This document shows, piece by piece, positions 16,518 to 25,469 of a DNA stretch of 36,746 bases. The DNA lies in NCBI GenBank assembly GCA_018066715.1, contig JAGPWA010000083.1, forward strand, positions 1 to 36,746. The letters are read 5' to 3'. The stretch is from Porticoccus sp. (GTDB lineage: Bacteria > Pseudomonadota > Gammaproteobacteria > Pseudomonadales > Porticoccaceae). The position numbers and the translations under genes are program-made. Under the pieces are notes generated by a model, which was not told where the DNA came from, made no database searches, and saw only the letters and a program-made list of their open reading frames with translations. Each line of letters starts with the position of its first letter. The first letter of the stretch is position 1.

Positions 16518-17372
16518 ATGTCTACGGAAGCTATCCCCAGCGGGTCTGAAGAGACTAGCTCAATAACTACGACAGGCATTGCTTCTCTTCCTCTGCAGGA
16601 GGAGATGCCATTTGCTGTGGTCTTGGGGAAAGAAATTACAGCGCTACCCAAAGACCTGTACATCCCACCTGAAGCACTAGAGGTCTTCTTAGAGGCTTTT
16701 GAAGGGCCCTTAGACTTACTGCTCTATATGATTAAGCGCCAGAATCTGGACATTCTGGAAATCAACGTTGCTGAAATCACCCGTCAGTACATGAGCTATA
16801 TCGGTATGATGAAAGCCATGCAGTTTGAATTGGCTGCAGAGTATCTGTTGATGGCAGCAATGTTGGCTGAAATTAAATCTCGGATGTTACTTCCCCGGCA
16901 AGCAGTGGAAGAGGATGAGGAAGATCCTCGAGCTGAACTGATTCGTCGTCTGCAGGAGTATGAGCGCTTTAAGACAGCGGCTGAAGATATTGATAGCTTG
17001 CCACGCCTGGGTCGAGATGTGTTTGTGGCCATCGCAAAAGAGCCAGATCGTAACAAAGAGCGTCCTCATCCAGATGTTGGAATGCAAGAAGTCCTTCTAG
17101 CCTTGTCAGAAGTGCTTCTGAGGGCAGAAATGTTTGAGAACCACCAGGTACAGTTAGAGCGCCTTTCTACAAGAGAGCGAATGTCGCAGGTGCTGGACAC
17201 GTTGTCAGGTAAACAGTTCGTACCTTTTGTCAGCTTGTTTAGGCTGAGCGAAGGAAAAATAGGTGTGGTGGTGACCTTTTTGGCTATTATGGAATTAATC
17301 AAAGAGTCACTTGTAGAAATTGTTCAGAATGAAGCTTATGGGGCAATCCATGTTAAAGCGCGTTCGTCGTAA
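16518..17372 (+). CDS. scpA: Segregation and condensation protein A
   Basis: This 284-residue kleisin bridges the heads of SMC and recruits ScpB in the chromosome condensin complex. The hallmark N-terminal region is LEVFLEAFEGPLDLLLYMIK followed by ILEINVAEITRQY, AAEYLLMAAMLAEIKSRMLLP and an acidic linker; the C-terminal winged helix includes FVPFVSLFRLSEGKIGVVVTFLAIMELIKE. About 45 residues precede the core, a common extension in gammaproteobacteria. scpB follows 31 bp later. ScpAB implies an SMC-type rather than MukBEF condensin, which argues against an enterobacterial or Vibrio-like host. Confidence 0.95.
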   Translation: MSTEAIPSGSEETSSITTTGIASLPLQEEMPFAVVLGKEITALPKDLYIPPEALEVFLEAFEGPLDLLLYMIKRQNLDILEINVAEITRQYMSYIGMMKAMQFELAAEYLLMAAMLAEIKSRMLLPRQAVEEDEEDPRAELIRRLQEYERFKTAAEDIDSLPRLGRDVFVAIAKEPDRNKERPHPDVGMQEVLLALSEVLLRAEMFENHQVQLERLSTRERMSQVLDTLSGKQFVPFVSLFRLSEGKIGVVVTFLAIMELIKESLVEIVQNEAYGAIHVKARSS

Positions 17373-17403
17373 TGTGAACACAGAGACTAGATAGCAAAGA
17401 AAA

Positions 17404-18138
17404 ATGGAAAGTGATCAACTGAGAAAAATTATAGAAGGTGCTCTGCTGGCAGCGGGGCGTTCTCTGGATATTGGGCATCTAGAAAAGCTATTTGATGAGT
17501 TTCAGATTCCACCTCGAGATCAGATTTTAGCCGCACTTGAAGAGATCGAGGGAGATTGCTCTGGCCGTGGATTTGAGCTCAAGCGGACGGGTAGTGGCTA
17601 CCGCTTTCAAGTGCGCCAAGAGCTGTCAGAGTGGGTTAATCGTTTATGGGATGAAAAGCCAAAAAAATATTCCCGTGCGCTCTTGGAAACATTGGCGTTA
17701 ATTGCTTACCGTCAGCCAATTACCCGTGGCGATATTGAAGAAATTCGGGGTGTGTCAGTCAGCTCTGAAATTATCAAAACTCTTCTTGAGAGAGAGTGGG
17801 TGCGCGTAGTTGGGCACCGGGATGTCCCGGGTCGACCAGCACTTTATGCCACGACCCGACAGTTTCTTGACTATTTCAGCCTTAAAAACCTTGAAGAGCT
17901 ACCAACACTCAATGACATCAGGGATATTGAAGAAATTAACCCTGAACTTGCCTTGGAGCTCGCACAGAAAATGGCAGGGGAAGAAGCGCCCAAAACAGCC
18001 GATACCCAAGGGGAACTGTCAGAAACAGATGAACAAGAAGAGTTGGTTTCCGTTGATGAATGTATCGATTCTGATATGGCTGGCTCTGACTTAGATGGCA
18101 ACCTCCAAGCTGCTGAAAACCATGAAGAGAACCTATAA
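17404..18138 (+). CDS. scpB: Segregation and condensation protein B
   Basis: The 244-residue protein has two winged-helix domains, with family stretches IIEGALLAAGRSLDIGHL, YRFQVRQELSEWV, YSRALLETLALIAYRQPITRG, IEEIRGVSVSSEIIKTLLER and GRPALYATTRQFLDYF. It dimerises and binds ScpA in the SMC-ScpAB complex that organises newly replicated chromosomes. The C-terminal 50 or so residues are acidic and low in complexity (EEAPKTADTQGELSETDEQ), outside the conserved core. It lies between scpA and rluB (5 bp to the latter), the usual order. Confidence 0.95.
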   Translation: MESDQLRKIIEGALLAAGRSLDIGHLEKLFDEFQIPPRDQILAALEEIEGDCSGRGFELKRTGSGYRFQVRQELSEWVNRLWDEKPKKYSRALLETLALIAYRQPITRGDIEEIRGVSVSSEIIKTLLEREWVRVVGHRDVPGRPALYATTRQFLDYFSLKNLEELPTLNDIRDIEEINPELALELAQKMAGEEAPKTADTQGELSETDEQEELVSVDECIDSDMAGSDLDGNLQAAENHEENL

Positions 18139-18143
18139 CTCCA

Positions 18144-18971
18144 ATGTCTGAAAAACTACAAAAAATCCTGGCTTCGGCTGGTTACGGTTCACGTCGTGAG
18201 CTTGAAAAGTGGATTGCTGATGGTCGTGTTACTGTAAATGGTAAGGTGGCAAAACTCGGTGATCGAGCATCACTGGATGATGCGGTTACCGTAGATGGTA
18301 AGCGCGCTAAGCTCCCCGCCAAAGATCAGAGAATACGTGTGTTGCTGTACAACAAGCCCGAAGGCGAAGTTTGTACTCGTTCTGATCCTGAAGGACGAAA
18401 AACGGTATTTGAACACTTGCCTCGCTTGAAAGACGAGCGGTGGATTTCCGTGGGCCGTTTGGATATCAATACCACGGGGTTGCTTCTTTTTACCAATAAT
18501 GGAGAGCTTGCAAATAAGCTAATGCATCCATCTTCTAGGATAGATCGTGAGTATCTGGTTCGGGTACACGGTGCCGTTGATGATGATATGTTAAAGCGGC
18601 TTCGTGAAGGTGTTCTGCTCGAAGATGGTATGGCTAAGTTTAGTGATGTTGTGCCTGGTGAGAGGGTCGGTACTAACGGTTGGTATACCGTGGTACTGAT
18701 GGAGGGTCGAAACCGCGAAATCAGGCGATTGTGGGAATCCCAGAATGTCGAAGTCAACCGCCTTAAGCGAGTAAGGTTCGGACCTATTTTTATGCCCTCT
18801 TATACCCGTCGTGGACAGTGGGTTGATCTTGATGAAAAAGCACTCAATGATCTATTGGTGACGGTAGATATGCGGGTGGCCAAAAAACAAAAACGGCTCT
18901 TACCCGATGATAAAGTACGTAGGGATAGGCAGTTAAAACGGCTCCGTTCCAAAGGGCCCAAGTCCAAGTAA
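18144..18971 (+). CDS. rluB: 23S rRNA pseudouridine(2605) synthase RluB
   Basis: The 275-residue protein has an N-terminal S4 RNA-binding domain (KLQKILASAGYGSRRELEKW) and an RsuA/RluB catalytic domain with the active-site aspartate in GRLDINTTGLLLFTNNG, preceded by VLLYNKPEGEVCTRSDP. A later motif is EGRNREIRRLWE. It converts a uridine of helix 93 of 23S rRNA to pseudouridine. The C-terminal tail is Lys/Arg-rich, as usual for RluB. It follows scpB by 5 bp, the conserved scpA-scpB-rluB arrangement. Its last codons contain a short sequence that is repeated just after the stop. Confidence 0.93.
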   Translation: MSEKLQKILASAGYGSRRELEKWIADGRVTVNGKVAKLGDRASLDDAVTVDGKRAKLPAKDQRIRVLLYNKPEGEVCTRSDPEGRKTVFEHLPRLKDERWISVGRLDINTTGLLLFTNNGELANKLMHPSSRIDREYLVRVHGAVDDDMLKRLREGVLLEDGMAKFSDVVPGERVGTNGWYTVVLMEGRNREIRRLWESQNVEVNRLKRVRFGPIFMPSYTRRGQWVDLDEKALNDLLVTVDMRVAKKQKRLLPDDKVRRDRQLKRLRSKGPKSK

Positions 18972-18999
18972 AAATAAGTCCAAATGAAAAGGGCCCAAG
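18951..18999. repeat. Short tandem duplication at the rluB 3' end
   Basis: AAAGGGCCCAAG occurs at 18951-18962 (last rluB codons) and at 18988-18999 (after the stop). AAGTCCAA is likewise doubled at 18960-18967 and 18976-18983. The rest of the 74-bp convergent gap to yciK includes a weak potential hairpin (GCCCAA 18993-18998 with TTGGGC 19035-19040) before TTGTTTTATT, which might end rluB transcripts, though the loop is long. Confidence 0.55.
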
Positions 19000-19045
19000 A
19001 AAAATAAAGCGTCGTTTTTTCTATACAGTTTGCTTTGGGCTTGTT

Positions 19046-19792
19046 TTATTGTGCATCCATGGATTGTCCAGTCATGCCTTCACTGTCTTTCCCCATAAGA
19101 TATAAATAGAGCGGCATGATGTCCTCAGGCATTTTGACGGTAGATGGGTCTTCGGCAGGGAAGGCCGTCGCTCGCATGCGAGTTCGTGTGGCACCCGGGT
19201 TGATACAGTTAACCCGGATATTGCTAATATCTTCTAGTTCATTGGCAAGTACTTGTGACATCCCCTCAGTGGCAAACTTTGAAATGGCATAGGCGCCCCA
19301 GAATGGTTTGCCGACCCTGCCAACACCTGATGTAGTAAAGATGATGGAAGCGCTGTCAGATTTTTCCAATAATGGCAGTAGCGCTTTGGTCATCATGAAC
19401 TCTGCCGTTACGTTAATCTGCATCACCTTTTGCCAAGTGCTCAATTTATAGTTGGCTATTGGCGTACGCTGACCGAGTTCGCCGGCATTATGTAATAGGC
19501 CATCGAGCTTACCAAAGGCTTCTTCAAGGCGATCGTGCATGTCTTCGTAATCTTTTTCTGACGCACCTTCAAGGCATATTGGATAGATTGCGGGTTGTGG
19601 CCATCCAGCAGACTCGATGTGGTCGTATACTTTCTCTAGCTTGGGCACAGTGCGGCCCATCAAAATGACCGTAGCACCAAAAGATGCAAAGGTTTTGGCG
19701 GCGACGGCGCCAATACCGTCACCAGCTCCGGTTACAGCAATAACTTTTCCAGTGAGCAGGTTTTGTGGGGCGCTATAATTCTGTGAATCCAT
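19046..19792 (-). CDS. yciK: YciK-type short-chain dehydrogenase/reductase
   Basis: The 248-residue Rossmann protein has the NAD(P) motif VIAVTGAGDGIG, the NAG motif (HNAGELGQRTP), the catalytic Ser region SIIFTTSGVGRVGKP and the YxxxK pair YAISKFATEG. The PG motif INPGATRTRMRA closes the core. Substrate is unknown; YciK is a broadly conserved gammaproteobacterial SDR. It is last in the minus-strand series deaminase, ubiG, mupP, yciK, the order known from Pseudomonas, and starts 15 bp after the mupP stop. It converges on rluB. Confidence 0.9.
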   Translation of the reverse strand: MDSQNYSAPQNLLTGKVIAVTGAGDGIGAVAAKTFASFGATVILMGRTVPKLEKVYDHIESAGWPQPAIYPICLEGASEKDYEDMHDRLEEAFGKLDGLLHNAGELGQRTPIANYKLSTWQKVMQINVTAEFMMTKALLPLLEKSDSASIIFTTSGVGRVGKPFWGAYAISKFATEGMSQVLANELEDISNIRVNCINPGATRTRMRATAFPAEDPSTVKMPEDIMPLYLYLMGKDSEGMTGQSMDAQ

Positions 19793-19807
19793 GGTTGTTG
19801 GCTATCC

Positions 19808-20512
19808 TCAAAGTATTAGTTCTAGCAGTTGGGTGGCACAGTTGACGGTATAGTGAGCCCCCCATAGAGCCGGATCTTCGTTCTTGTCAATGTAGCCATA
19901 GGCCGCAGCAATGGTGGTTGTTCCAGCTCGTAGCCCCGCTTCAATATCACGCTGGTGATCGCCGATATATACAGTTTTATCAGGGCTTACCCCCAGTTGA
20001 TCGCAGGCTAGAATAACTGATTCAGGGTCAGGCTTAGTATTGGTGACATGGTCTGGGCAGATAATGGTGGCAGGTGCTGGAGAAAGCGGTAACTGCTGTA
20101 GGATTGCTAAGGTGAAACTCTCGGGTTTGTTGGTCACAATTCCCCAGGGGATTTGTTGCTGTCCAAGCGCCGAGAGTAGTTCGGTGATCCCCTTAAAAGG
20201 ATGTGTTTGGTCAGCCAGGTTATCCATGTATAGAGCCAGTAGCTCCTGACGAATAGGCTCAAAACTTGGGTGCTGTTCATCCAGTTCAAAGACCTTTTTA
20301 ACTATACCAACTGAGCCATGGGTGACCAGCTGGCGGATACTTTCTGCTGGCAGTAGTGGCATCCCTTTTTGTGCAAGTAGCCGGTTGGTGGCTGTCAAAA
20401 AGTCAGGAGCGGTATCGAGCAGGGTGCCATCAAGGTCAAATAAGACAGCTTGAAATCGTGTAGGCGTTAGTCTTGTGGGATGTTTCATAGGGTGCGTTGT
20501 TAGTGTTGACAT
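19808..20512 (-). CDS. mupP: HAD phosphatase, probable N-acetylmuramic acid 6-phosphate phosphatase MupP
   Basis: The 234-residue HAD hydrolase has motif I VLFDLDGTLLDTAPDF (nucleophile D26, D28), a cap domain, motif II in WGIVTNKP, and motif III/IV in KPDPESVILAC and VYIGDHQRDIEAG. Sequence alone fits Gph (phosphoglycolate phosphatase) and MupP equally well. I prefer MupP because in Pseudomonas the gene between ubiG and yciK encodes MupP of the peptidoglycan recycling pathway, converting MurNAc-6-P to MurNAc. The ATG overlaps the ubiG stop by one base (TAATG), giving translational coupling. ATG codons 8 residues further in offer an alternative start. Confidence 0.82.
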   Translation of the reverse strand: MSTLTTHPMKHPTRLTPTRFQAVLFDLDGTLLDTAPDFLTATNRLLAQKGMPLLPAESIRQLVTHGSVGIVKKVFELDEQHPSFEPIRQELLALYMDNLADQTHPFKGITELLSALGQQQIPWGIVTNKPESFTLAILQQLPLSPAPATIICPDHVTNTKPDPESVILACDQLGVSPDKTVYIGDHQRDIEAGLRAGTTTIAAAYGYIDKNEDPALWGAHYTVNCATQLLELIL

Positions 20513-21234
20513 TAATCTGGTTTGCGAGCGTAGACCAAGTAGTTTACATCTACATTTTGGTCATCAAGACGGTAATGTTTGGTCAGAGGGTTGTAGGTCA
20601 TACCTGTCATTGTTTGTAGCTCAAGGCCACATTCCCTAACCCAATTACAGAGTTCAGATGGGCGAATAAATTTACCGTAATCATGGGTGCCTTTGGGTAG
20701 CATTTTCAGGAGGTATTCGGCCCCAATAACAGCAAAGAGATAGGCCTTTGGGTTGCGATTGATTGTAGAGAAATACAGGTGCCCACCAGGCTTAACCAGT
20801 TTAGCGCAGGCATCTATGACAGAGCGAGGGTCTGGTACATGTTCCAGCATTTCCAGGCAGGTCACAATATCAAACTCACCGGGGTGTTGTTCTGCCATCT
20901 CCTCTGCAGTGCATTGCTGGTAGTTGACGGATACCCCTGATTCCAAGCTGTGAAGCTGGGCGACGGCCAGAGGTGCTTTGCCCATATCAATGCCAGTGAC
21001 ATTTGCTCCCCGTTGAGCCATGGATTCTGCCAAGATCCCGCCACCACAGCCAACATCGATCAGTTTGCATTCGGCAACGGGCGAGTGCTTATCTATCCAG
21101 TTTGCCCTAAGCGGATTTATGTCGTGTAGCGGTTTGAATTCACTTTCCTTATCCCACCAGCGGCTGGCCAAGGCTTCAAACTTGGCGATTTCGGCGCGGT
21201 CAATATTTTGTGGTGAGTGGGTGAGTTCTGACAT
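20512..21234 (-). CDS. ubiG: Ubiquinone biosynthesis O-methyltransferase UbiG
   Basis: The 240-residue class I SAM methyltransferase has the motif [19 protein letters not shown], post-I acidic residue in [11 protein letters not shown], and family sequences [20 protein letters not shown] and [10 protein letters not shown] at the N-terminus. It performs both O-methylations of the ubiquinone ring at the membrane-associated Ubi complex. An in-frame TTG at 21237 directly precedes the ATG; the ATG at 21234 gives the standard MSELTHS-type start. The 101 bp between this gene and the upstream deaminase gene contain a 7-bp hairpin (TCAGAAA/TTTCTGA, around 21290-21315) without a T-run. Confidence 0.95.
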   Translation of the reverse strand: MSELTHSPQNIDRAEIAKFEALASRWWDKESEFKPLHDINPLRANWIDKHSPVAECKLIDVGCGGGILAESMAQRGANVTGIDMGKAPLAVAQLHSLESGVSVNYQQCTAEEMAEQHPGEFDIVTCLEMLEHVPDPRSVIDACAKLVKPGGHLYFSTINRNPKAYLFAVIGAEYLLKMLPKGTHDYGKFIRPSELCNWVRECGLELQTMTGMTYNPLTKHYRLDDQNVDVNYLVYARKPD

Positions 21235-21335
21235 CAATGGATTCCGGTGTTGGTTGTTTGGATACTTGGTTTTTCAGCTAAACTCTGTTGTTCAGAAAGA
21301 GCATTTTTCTGATGCCTCTATCAGTCACGTTATGG

Positions 21336-22661
21336 CTAGCGATTATGGGCAATTTTTCGTTGCCACTGCTTTGCCTTGGTGAGTACTTCCTGTTCGTTTA
21401 AGGTTTGTAATTGCCGCTCTATCATGAGCGCGGCACCATTGACCCAAAGGTGGCTAACTCGGCTGCCTGCATTGGTATAAAGTAGCTGAGACGCAGGATT
21501 ATACAATGGTTCTGATTCAATTGTGCCAAGTGTTATGGCTGCTAAGTCAGCACTTTTACCAGCCTCAATACTACCAATTTGATCCTCCCAGCCCATCGCT
21601 TTGGCGCCATTGATGGTGGCCATTTGCAGGGCAGTATGGGCATCGACAGCACCGGCATTCCCTGATACAGCCTTAGCCACAAGCGCTGCGGTGGACATCT
21701 CACCAAACATATCTAAATTGTTGTTACTGGCGGCGCCGTCCGTACCCAAGGCTACATTGATGCCGCTATCCAGTAATGTTGTCACTGGGCAGAACCCGCT
21801 GGCTAATTTTAGGTTGGACTCGGGGCAGTGAACCACATGGGCGTTATGTTCCACCAGTGTAGAAATGTCTTGCTCGTCAAGTTGTGTCATATGGACACAT
21901 TGCGTCCGTGGAGATAGGAGGCCTAGTTCTACCAGCCGTTGTATTGGCCTCACTCCGTGCTCTTTAATGCTGTTCGCGACTTCTATAGCAGTTTCATGGA
22001 GGTGGATTTGTACGTGACTATCGAGCTCTTCCGCGTAGGTGGCTATTGTTTCCAGAGGCCCATTTGAAAGAGTGTAAGGAGCGTGAGGGCCAAAAGCGAT
22101 ACGTGTAAGGTCTCGATCCTTGTAGTCATCACGAAGCTGTAGGCCTTTATGAATATAGTCTTCAGGGCCGCGGCCCCAGGCTGAAGGGAAGTCAAAAACA
22201 GGGAAAGCGATTTGGCTGCGAATCCCGCTATGGCTGGCGGCTTCCGCAGCGTAATCCGGGAAGAAATACATGTCAGAGAAACAGCTGGTGCCGCTTCGAA
22301 TCATCTCCGCAATGGCGAGCTCAGTGCCATCACGGACAAAATCTTCACCTACCCATTGTTGTTCGGCAGGCCATATATGTTTCTCCAGCCAGTTTTGCAG
22401 TGGCTGATCATCAGCATAGCCGCGTAGAAGCGTCATGGCCGCATGGCCGTGGGCATTGATCAGCCCGGGAATCAGCACATGATTGGGTAGCTCAGTATGC
22501 TCCAGGGCTATATATTTTCTGGTCGCCTCGGTGGTGGGAAGAATAGCCACAATGTTGCCCTGATCGATGACGACAGAGCAGTCCTCAAACACCGCACCCT
22601 TTGGGATTACGGGGATAGTCCATTGAGCGGAAATGATTAGGTCGACAGATATGGCTGCCAT
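21336..22661 (-). CDS. mtaD: Amidohydrolase, probable 5'-methylthioadenosine/S-adenosylhomocysteine deaminase
   Basis: The 441-residue TRZ/ATZ-type amidohydrolase has the metal-binding HxH in LIPGLINAHGHAAMTLLRG, further ligands in HLHETAIEV and VVHCPESNLKLASG, and the catalytic Asp in NVALGTDGAASNNNLDM. Pseudomonas has an MTA deaminase in this position, turning methylthioadenosine into methylthioinosine, and SAH deamination is a common side activity. Here the function is inferred from the family and synteny. In Pseudomonas mtnA lies between this gene and gyrA; it is absent here. The gene is divergent from gyrA across about 165 bp that must hold promoters for both. Confidence 0.87.
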   Translation of the reverse strand: MAAISVDLIISAQWTIPVIPKGAVFEDCSVVIDQGNIVAILPTTEATRKYIALEHTELPNHVLIPGLINAHGHAAMTLLRGYADDQPLQNWLEKHIWPAEQQWVGEDFVRDGTELAIAEMIRSGTSCFSDMYFFPDYAAEAASHSGIRSQIAFPVFDFPSAWGRGPEDYIHKGLQLRDDYKDRDLTRIAFGPHAPYTLSNGPLETIATYAEELDSHVQIHLHETAIEVANSIKEHGVRPIQRLVELGLLSPRTQCVHMTQLDEQDISTLVEHNAHVVHCPESNLKLASGFCPVTTLLDSGINVALGTDGAASNNNLDMFGEMSTAALVAKAVSGNAGAVDAHTALQMATINGAKAMGWEDQIGSIEAGKSADLAAITLGTIESEPLYNPASQLLYTNAGSRVSHLWVNGAALMIERQLQTLNEQEVLTKAKQWQRKIAHNR

Positions 22662-22826
22662 TACAGGGTTCTTCCTTGGGCGACTAATAAGACGGGCAGT
22701 ATACCCTCACAAAAAAGATCATTAAACAAAGACATACGGGGACGAAGATGGGACATTTTGTGGTATCATCCGGCGCTTGATTTAGCGGCTTGACCGTTGA
22801 TGGGCATAAGAAGGATAAGCAGTAGT

Positions 22827-25457
22827 ATGGGTGAGTTAGCCAAAGAAATCCTACCCGTTAATATCGAAGACGAATTACGTCAGTCCTACCTCGACTACGC
22901 CATGAGCGTCATTGTCGGGCGGGCACTGCCAGATGTCAGAGATGGGCTCAAGCCGGTACATCGTCGCGTGTTGTTCGCGATGAGTGTGCTTAATAACGAT
23001 TGGAATAAAACCTACAAAAAATCTGCACGTGTGGTTGGTGATGTGATTGGTAAATATCATCCCCATGGCGATTCCGCTGTGTATGACACCATTGTTCGAA
23101 TGGCTCAACCATTCTCTCTCCGCTACATGTTGGTGGATGGGCAGGGTAACTTTGGTTCTGTGGATGGTGATTCTGCAGCAGCTATGCGTTATACCGAAAT
23201 TCGTATGGCTAAGATTGCCCACTCGCTGTTAGCGGACCTAGATAAGGAAACCGTTGACTATGTGGAAAACTACGATGGCAATGAGCTGATTCCTGAGGTA
23301 TTGCCTACTAGGGTGCCAAACCTTCTGGTTAATGGTTCTTCTGGTATTGCTGTGGGTATGGCGACCAATATTCCTCCTCATAACCTGAAAGAGGTGGTCA
23401 ATGGTTGTCTAGCTCTGATTGAAAATGCCGACATCTCCATTGATGAGCTAATGGAACACATTCCTGGTCCAGATTTTCCTACTGCCGCCATTATTAATGG
23501 CAGAGCGGGAATTATTCAGGCCTATCGTACTGGGCGTGGACGCATTTATATGCGAGCCAGAGCGACTGTGGAAGTGAACGAAAAGACCAGTCGTGAAACT
23601 ATTATCATTACTGAGCTTCCCTACCAGTTGAATAAGGCGCGTCTGATTGAGCGTATCGCTGAACTGGTTAAAGAAAAGAAAATCGAAGGAATTTCTGAGC
23701 TGCGAGATGAGTCGGATAAAGACGGCTTGCGCGTAGTTGTTGAATTGAAAAGAGGTGAGGTGGGTGAGGTTATCCTTAACAACCTCTATGCCCAAACCCA
23801 ATTACAAAATGTATTTGGTATCAATGTTGTTGCGTTGGTGGATGGTCAGCCGCGAACCCTTAATCTGAAAGAAATGCTGGAGGCCTTTGTTCGCCACCGC
23901 CGTGAGGTGGTGACACGTCGTACGGTATACCTATTGCGTAAGGCCCGTGAGCGCGGGCATATTCTGGAAGGTCTGGCGGTTGCCATTGCCAACATTGATA
24001 AGATGATTGAGTTAATTAAATCGTCTCCTTCCCCTGCTGAAGCAAAAGAGGGCTTGATCGCAAGAGGTTGGGATGCCAGTACGGCAGCTCAACTGTTGGA
24101 GCGCGCGGGTAGTGATGCCAGCCGTCCAGAAGATCTCGAGCCAGGCTATGGCATGCGCGACGGCCAATACTACCTTTCGCCGGTACAGGCACAGGCCATT
24201 CTCGAATTACGTTTACACCGTCTTACCGGTATGGAGCACGATAAGCTGCTTGCTGAATACCAGGAAAAGCTAGAGGAAATCATTGAATACCTGAGGATTC
24301 TTGGTGATGCCACTGTGCTGATGCAGTTGATCCGTGAAGAGTTACAGGCGGTGAGTGATGAATTTGGCGATGATCGTCGCAGTGAGATTATTGAATCACT
24401 GCATGACCTCACCGTTGAAGACCTGATTACCGAGGAAGATCGCGTGGTGACAATTTCCCACGGTGGGTATGCCAAAACTCAGCCCTTGAGTGATTATCAA
24501 GCCCAGCGTCGTGGCGGTACGGGAAAATCTGCCACTGCGGTGAAAGATGAAGATTTTGTTGAACATCTGCTTATTGCCAGTACGCACAGTACTATTCTCT
24601 GCTTTACCAATTTGGGCAAAGTGTATTGGTTGAAGGTGTATCAAATCCCTGTTGCAGGCCGAAGTGCTCGTGGGAGGCCGATGGTCAATCTGTTGCCGCT
24701 TGGCGAAGATGAGCACATTAGCAGTATTTTGACGGTAGATGAGTACAGTGAAGACAAATTTGTGATCATGGCTACCGCTAATGGTACGGTGAAGAAAACC
24801 TCTCTGGAGCAGTACTCTCGTCCTCGTAGCGTTGGACTGCGAGCCGTTGATTTGGTGGATGGCGACTATCTTGTGGGCAGTGCGATTACCGACGGTAATA
24901 GTGATGTCATGCTGTTTAGTAGCGAAGGTAAGGCTGTACGGTTTGCCGAGTCAGATGTTCGTGCTATGGGCCGTGTATCAAAGGGTGTTCGTGGTATGCG
25001 CTTGCCTGAGGGGCAAAAAGTGCTCTCAATGGTAATCCCTGAAGAGGATGGCTGTGTGCTGACGGTATCCAATAATGGTTATGGTAAGCGAACGGCACTG
25101 ACTGAATTCCCTACGAAAGGGCGTGGTGGTAAGGGCATGATTGCGATTCAGTCCAGTGAACGAAATGGGCCACTTGTTGGCGCCGTACAATTGTTTCAGG
25201 GTGACGAAATCATGTTGATTTCAGATCAGGGGACAATGGTTCGTACCCGCAGTGATGAAATATCCCAGCTGGGTCGTAATACTCAGGGCGTTCGCGTGAT
25301 TCGTCTGAAAGAGGGCGAGACCATGGTTGGATTGGCTCGTATTGAAGAACCTGAGCCAGTTGACACTGATTTAATTGATGGTGATTCACTTAATGGCGAC
25401 TCAGGGGATAGCGGTTCGGCTGATGGCGATGTGGTAGACGTTACGTCGGAAGACTGA
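22827..25457 (+). CDS. gyrA: DNA gyrase subunit A
   Basis: The 876-residue protein starts [20 protein letters not shown], and with this start residue numbers equal those of E. coli. The catalytic tyrosine is Y122 (AMRYTEIRM). The quinolone region [17 protein letters not shown] has wild-type S83 and D87. The breakage-reunion domain is followed by the C-terminal beta-pinwheel; the GyrA box reads QRRGGTGK instead of the usual QRRGG(K/R)G. An acidic Asp/Ser/Gly tail ends the protein. GyrA pairs with GyrB to introduce negative supercoils. In-frame TTG/ATG codons at 22797/22800 would add residues not seen in the family. Confidence 0.98.
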   Translation: MGELAKEILPVNIEDELRQSYLDYAMSVIVGRALPDVRDGLKPVHRRVLFAMSVLNNDWNKTYKKSARVVGDVIGKYHPHGDSAVYDTIVRMAQPFSLRYMLVDGQGNFGSVDGDSAAAMRYTEIRMAKIAHSLLADLDKETVDYVENYDGNELIPEVLPTRVPNLLVNGSSGIAVGMATNIPPHNLKEVVNGCLALIENADISIDELMEHIPGPDFPTAAIINGRAGIIQAYRTGRGRIYMRARATVEVNEKTSRETIIITELPYQLNKARLIERIAELVKEKKIEGISELRDESDKDGLRVVVELKRGEVGEVILNNLYAQTQLQNVFGINVVALVDGQPRTLNLKEMLEAFVRHRREVVTRRTVYLLRKARERGHILEGLAVAIANIDKMIELIKSSPSPAEAKEGLIARGWDASTAAQLLERAGSDASRPEDLEPGYGMRDGQYYLSPVQAQAILELRLHRLTGMEHDKLLAEYQEKLEEIIEYLRILGDATVLMQLIREELQAVSDEFGDDRRSEIIESLHDLTVEDLITEEDRVVTISHGGYAKTQPLSDYQAQRRGGTGKSATAVKDEDFVEHLLIASTHSTILCFTNLGKVYWLKVYQIPVAGRSARGRPMVNLLPLGEDEHISSILTVDEYSEDKFVIMATANGTVKKTSLEQYSRPRSVGLRAVDLVDGDYLVGSAITDGNSDVMLFSSEGKAVRFAESDVRAMGRVSKGVRGMRLPEGQKVLSMVIPEEDGCVLTVSNNGYGKRTALTEFPTKGRGGKGMIAIQSSERNGPLVGAVQLFQGDEIMLISDQGTMVRTRSDEISQLGRNTQGVRVIRLKEGETMVGLARIEEPEPVDTDLIDGDSLNGDSGDSGSADGDVVDVTSED

Positions 25458-25469
25458 CAGGCAGAAATC

